Below, in pieces: positions 6,070 through 7,933 of a DNA stretch of 7,933 nucleotides. Positions within the stretch are counted from its first letter, which is position 1. Every line of letters begins with the position of its first letter. A program made the translations under genes and the position numbers. The stretch spans positions 1 to 7,933 of the forward strand of contig CAJWRY010000064.1 in NCBI GenBank assembly GCA_913046155.1. Direction: 5' to 3'. The notes below the pieces were generated by a model. That model did no database searches. It was not told the origin of the DNA and saw only the letters and a list, made by a program, of their open reading frames with translations. The stretch is from an uncultured Candidatus Nemicrothrix sp. Its GTDB lineage: Bacteria; Actinomycetota; Acidimicrobiia; Acidimicrobiales; UBA8592.

Positions 6070-6070
6070 G

Positions 6071-6100
6071 GGGGACATCGTCTAATTTGAGGTACCGAAA
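6071..6100 (+). promoter_or_regulatory. Riboswitch expression platform and gcvP ribosome-binding site
   Basis: The Shine-Dalgarno sequence GAGG (6089-6092) lies 8 nt before the gcvP ATG. Its GG is part of GGTACC (6091-6096), which is perfectly complementary to GGTACC (6056-6061) in aptamer 2. Pairing of the two would form a 6-bp helix that both hides the ribosome site and breaks into the aptamer. There is no hairpin followed by a T run, which argues against transcription termination. The pairing is seen in the sequence; its use as a switch is inference. Confidence 0.6.
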
Positions 6101-7933
6101 ATGATAGAAAGTAATGAATTTCCCAGAAGGCACATAGGTCCTGATGATTCTGATGTGTTGATGATGCTTGACGCTCTTAACCTTGAGAGTTTAGATTCGC
6201 TTATTGATTTGGCGGTGCCAACTAACATACGCGAGGTATCAGAACCTCTTACACTCCCCGATCCTCTTACTGAGGCAGAAGCCCTGGTGCAGTTAAAGGG
6301 AATTGCTTTAAAGAACCAAGTTCAGACTTCCCTCATTGGCCTTGGTTACTACAACAACTACACACCCGGAGTTATCCAGCGAAATATTCTAGAGAATCCT
6401 GCTTGGTATACGGCTTACACACCCTATCAACCAGAGATATCGCAAGGGCGTCTTGAAGCACTGTTTAACTATCAAACGCTTGTAAGTGAACTGACGGGCT
6501 GCGAGCTATCGAATGCGTCGCTTCTAGATGAACCGACTGCTGTTGCCGAGGCGATGACATTGCTTTATCGCGTGCAGAAGTCTTCCAAAAATACTTTTCT
6601 TCTGGATATTGATTCCCTACCCCAAACCAAATCAGTTGTTCTTACCAGAGCAGAAGCAATGGGGATTAATGTAGTTATTGGTGATCCGAATCAAGCGCCG
6701 GATGATTGCTTCGCCGTTGTTTACCAGTACCCAGGAGCATCAGGTGAAGTTAGGGACCTAACTGAGGGCATTCGCGAGCATAAGGAAAACGGAATATTAA
6801 TCGGAGTTTCTGCGGATTTACTCGCTTTAACCTTACTCACGCCCCCTGGGGAACTAGGGGTGGATGTAGTTGTTGGGAGTTCTCAGCGTTTCGGCGTTCC
6901 GATGGGTTTCGGCGGTCCTCACGCTGGATATATTGCTGTAAGAGAAACCTATAAAAGATCCTTACCTGGACGGCTAGTGGGCGCTTCGATAGATGCACAC
7001 GGAAATCCTGCTTTTCGGTTAGCACTTCAGACACGTGAGCAACACATCCGTAGAGAGAAGGCAACCAGCAATATTTGCACAGCCCAAGTTCTACTTGCCA
7101 TCATCGCCGGAATGTATGGCGTTTACCATGGGCCTGAGGGATTAAAAGGTATTGCTCAGCGCACGCATTCCCTGATGAATGAATTTGTCGCCACCATAGC
7201 TGAATCAGGATACGAGGTCATAACCGAAAACTGGTTTGACACTATAACTGTAAGGACACCTGGCGAAGCGGGCTTGTACGTTGAGAAGGCACTTCAACGA
7301 GGTGTAAATATACGTTTAGTTGACTCGGACCATATTGGTGTCTCCTTTGATGAAACGACCAATCGAGAGATAGTGAGTAATCTACTTCTAGCTTTCACGG
7401 ATAATAAACTCCAAATTAATGTAGCTTCCTCATTACCGGAAAGCGTCCTAAGGAAATCAAATTTCTGCCAGCAACCTGTGTTCTCTTTATATAGAAGCGA
7501 AACCGAAATGCTTCGATATATTCGGAGGTTATCTGATAAGGATTTAGCACTTGATCGAACAATGATCCCTTTGGGTTCTTGCACGATGAAGCTAAATGCT
7601 AGCACTGAAATGATTCCCATCTCTTGGGATGAGTTCGCCAACATCCACCCTTTTGTTCCCGCTAAACAGCGTAAAGGGTACGACCAACTCATATCTGAAT
7701 TGGAAGACTGGCTTGTAAAGATAACAGGGTATGCTGCCGTCAGTCTCCAACCAAATGCTGGTTCGCAAGGTGAATTTGCTGGTTTGCTTGCGATCAGGTC
7801 TTATCATCGCTCAAATGGTGATGAATCCAGAAATATATGTCTAATTCCAGCATCCGCTCATGGCACAAATGCTGCTAGCGCAGTTATGGCTGGAATGAAG
7901 GTAGTTGTTGTTGACTGTGACGAGAATGGAAAT
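6101..7933 (+). CDS. gcvP: Glycine dehydrogenase (decarboxylating), P-protein of the glycine cleavage system (3' end beyond the window)
   Basis: The frame is open for 611 codons to the window end, about two thirds of the usual 950-residue fused P-protein. The cytoplasmic PLP enzyme decarboxylates glycine and passes the aminomethyl group to the lipoyl arm of H-protein. The N-terminal half begins RRHIGPDD (residues 9-16), typical of the family, then ASLLDEPTAVAEAM (139-152; Pro145 stands where Gly or Ala is more usual), GVPMGFGGPHAGY (265-277) and RREKATSNICTAQ (317-329). The C-terminal half begins near residue 470 with MIPLGSCTMKLNA (488-500), followed by QPNAGSQGEFAGL and SAHGTNAASA (around 585-594). 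Both halves lie in one chain, so this is the long homodimeric form, not the split gcvPA/gcvPB type. The PLP-binding lysine motif lies beyond the window. The ATG at 6101 has GAGG 8 nt upstream and directly follows the glycine riboswitch, which fits control by its own substrate. No gcvT or gcvH gene is upstream. Confidence 0.97.
   Translation, partial: MIESNEFPRRHIGPDDSDVLMMLDALNLESLDSLIDLAVPTNIREVSEPLTLPDPLTEAEALVQLKGIALKNQVQTSLIGLGYYNNYTPGVIQRNILENPAWYTAYTPYQPEISQGRLEALFNYQTLVSELTGCELSNASLLDEPTAVAEAMTLLYRVQKSSKNTFLLDIDSLPQTKSVVLTRAEAMGINVVIGDPNQAPDDCFAVVYQYPGASGEVRDLTEGIREHKENGILIGVSADLLALTLLTPPGELGVDVVVGSSQRFGVPMGFGGPHAGYIAVRETYKRSLPGRLVGASIDAHGNPAFRLALQTREQHIRREKATSNICTAQVLLAIIAGMYGVYHGPEGLKGIAQRTHSLMNEFVATIAESGYEVITENWFDTITVRTPGEAGLYVEKALQRGVNIRLVDSDHIGVSFDETTNREIVSNLLLAFTDNKLQINVASSLPESVLRKSNFCQQPVFSLYRSETEMLRYIRRLSDKDLALDRTMIPLGSCTMKLNASTEMIPISWDEFANIHPFVPAKQRKGYDQLISELEDWLVKITGYAAVSLQPNAGSQGEFAGLLAIRSYHRSNGDESRNICLIPASAHGTNAASAVMAGMKVVVVDCDENGN

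Larger units (their letters stand above)
5916..6070 (+). promoter_or_regulatory. Tandem glycine riboswitch (gcvT element) upstream of gcvP
   Basis: Two consecutive glycine aptamers lie in the leader of gcvP. They sense glycine and normally raise expression of glycine cleavage genes when glycine is abundant. The conserved blocks are easily recognised: GCGGGAGAG (5916-5924), GCGCCGAAGGAGCAA (5938-5952), CCGAAACTCTCAGGCAAA (5961-5978) and ACCGC (5982-5986) for the first; TCTGGAAAGA (5999-6008), CACCGAAGGGGAA (6022-6034), GAAGCTCTCAGG (6046-6057) and GACAGAG (6064-6070) for the second. The linker is about 12 nt. No U-tract terminator follows, so control is more likely at translation. I saw no confident promoter in 5854-5915, only a weak TAGAGT hexamer at 5888-5893. 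Confidence 0.95.

Noticed and set aside
6071..6100. Intrinsic terminator as the riboswitch output
   Set aside because: GAC/GTC gives only three pairs and no T tract follows before the gcvP ATG.
6837..7692. Long minus-strand reading frames opposite gcvP
   Set aside because: They are antisense shadows of a strongly conserved gene, have no ribosome sites and resemble no protein family I know.

Overview
This is a bacterial window of moderate-to-low GC (roughly mid-40s %, estimated by eye) with densely packed genes. The proteins look actinobacterial: a lipoprotein branched-chain-amino-acid-type binding protein, an EchA20-like crotonase and an Ltp-type thiolase-fold protein with a DUF35 partner. 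GTG and TTG starts and one apparently leaderless gene fit that too. Base composition is low for a typical soil actinomycete, so an uncultivated, perhaps aquatic, actinobacterium (for example Acidimicrobiia) is my best guess. This is inference, not proof.

Left block, minus strand, positions 3793 down to 1. Four genes run in one direction: a DUF35 OB-fold protein, an Ltp-like thiolase-superfamily protein (10 bp gap), an EchA20-like crotonase (1 bp gap), and after 84 bp a lipoprotein substrate-binding protein that runs off the left edge. The first three are almost certainly one translationally coupled operon. In known actinobacteria, Ltp/DUF35 pairs act in sterol side-chain cleavage and EchA20 acts in steroid C/D-ring degradation. 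The block therefore points to catabolism of sterols or similar acyl-CoA substrates. The binding protein may supply import of a related substrate, but its ligand cannot be read from the sequence.

Centre, plus strand. A short divergent intergenic region (3794-3857) carries an 11-bp palindrome and a candidate leaderless promoter. It separates the left block from a Cof-type HAD phosphatase (3858-4664, TTG start). Next is a 367-residue protein of uncertain function (4750-5853) that resembles AttH/CrtC-like lipocalin-fold proteins.

Right block, plus strand. A tandem glycine riboswitch (about 5916-6070) precedes gcvP, the glycine decarboxylase P-protein of the glycine cleavage system. gcvP starts at 6101 and is cut by the right edge after 611 residues. 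A GGTACC palindrome inside aptamer 2 is exactly complementary to a second GGTACC that overlaps the gcvP Shine-Dalgarno sequence. This suggests a direct translational switch.

I saw no rRNA or tRNA genes, CRISPR array, insertion sequence or phage gene. No gene-free stretch exceeds 300 bases; the longest, 5854-6100, is mostly riboswitch.
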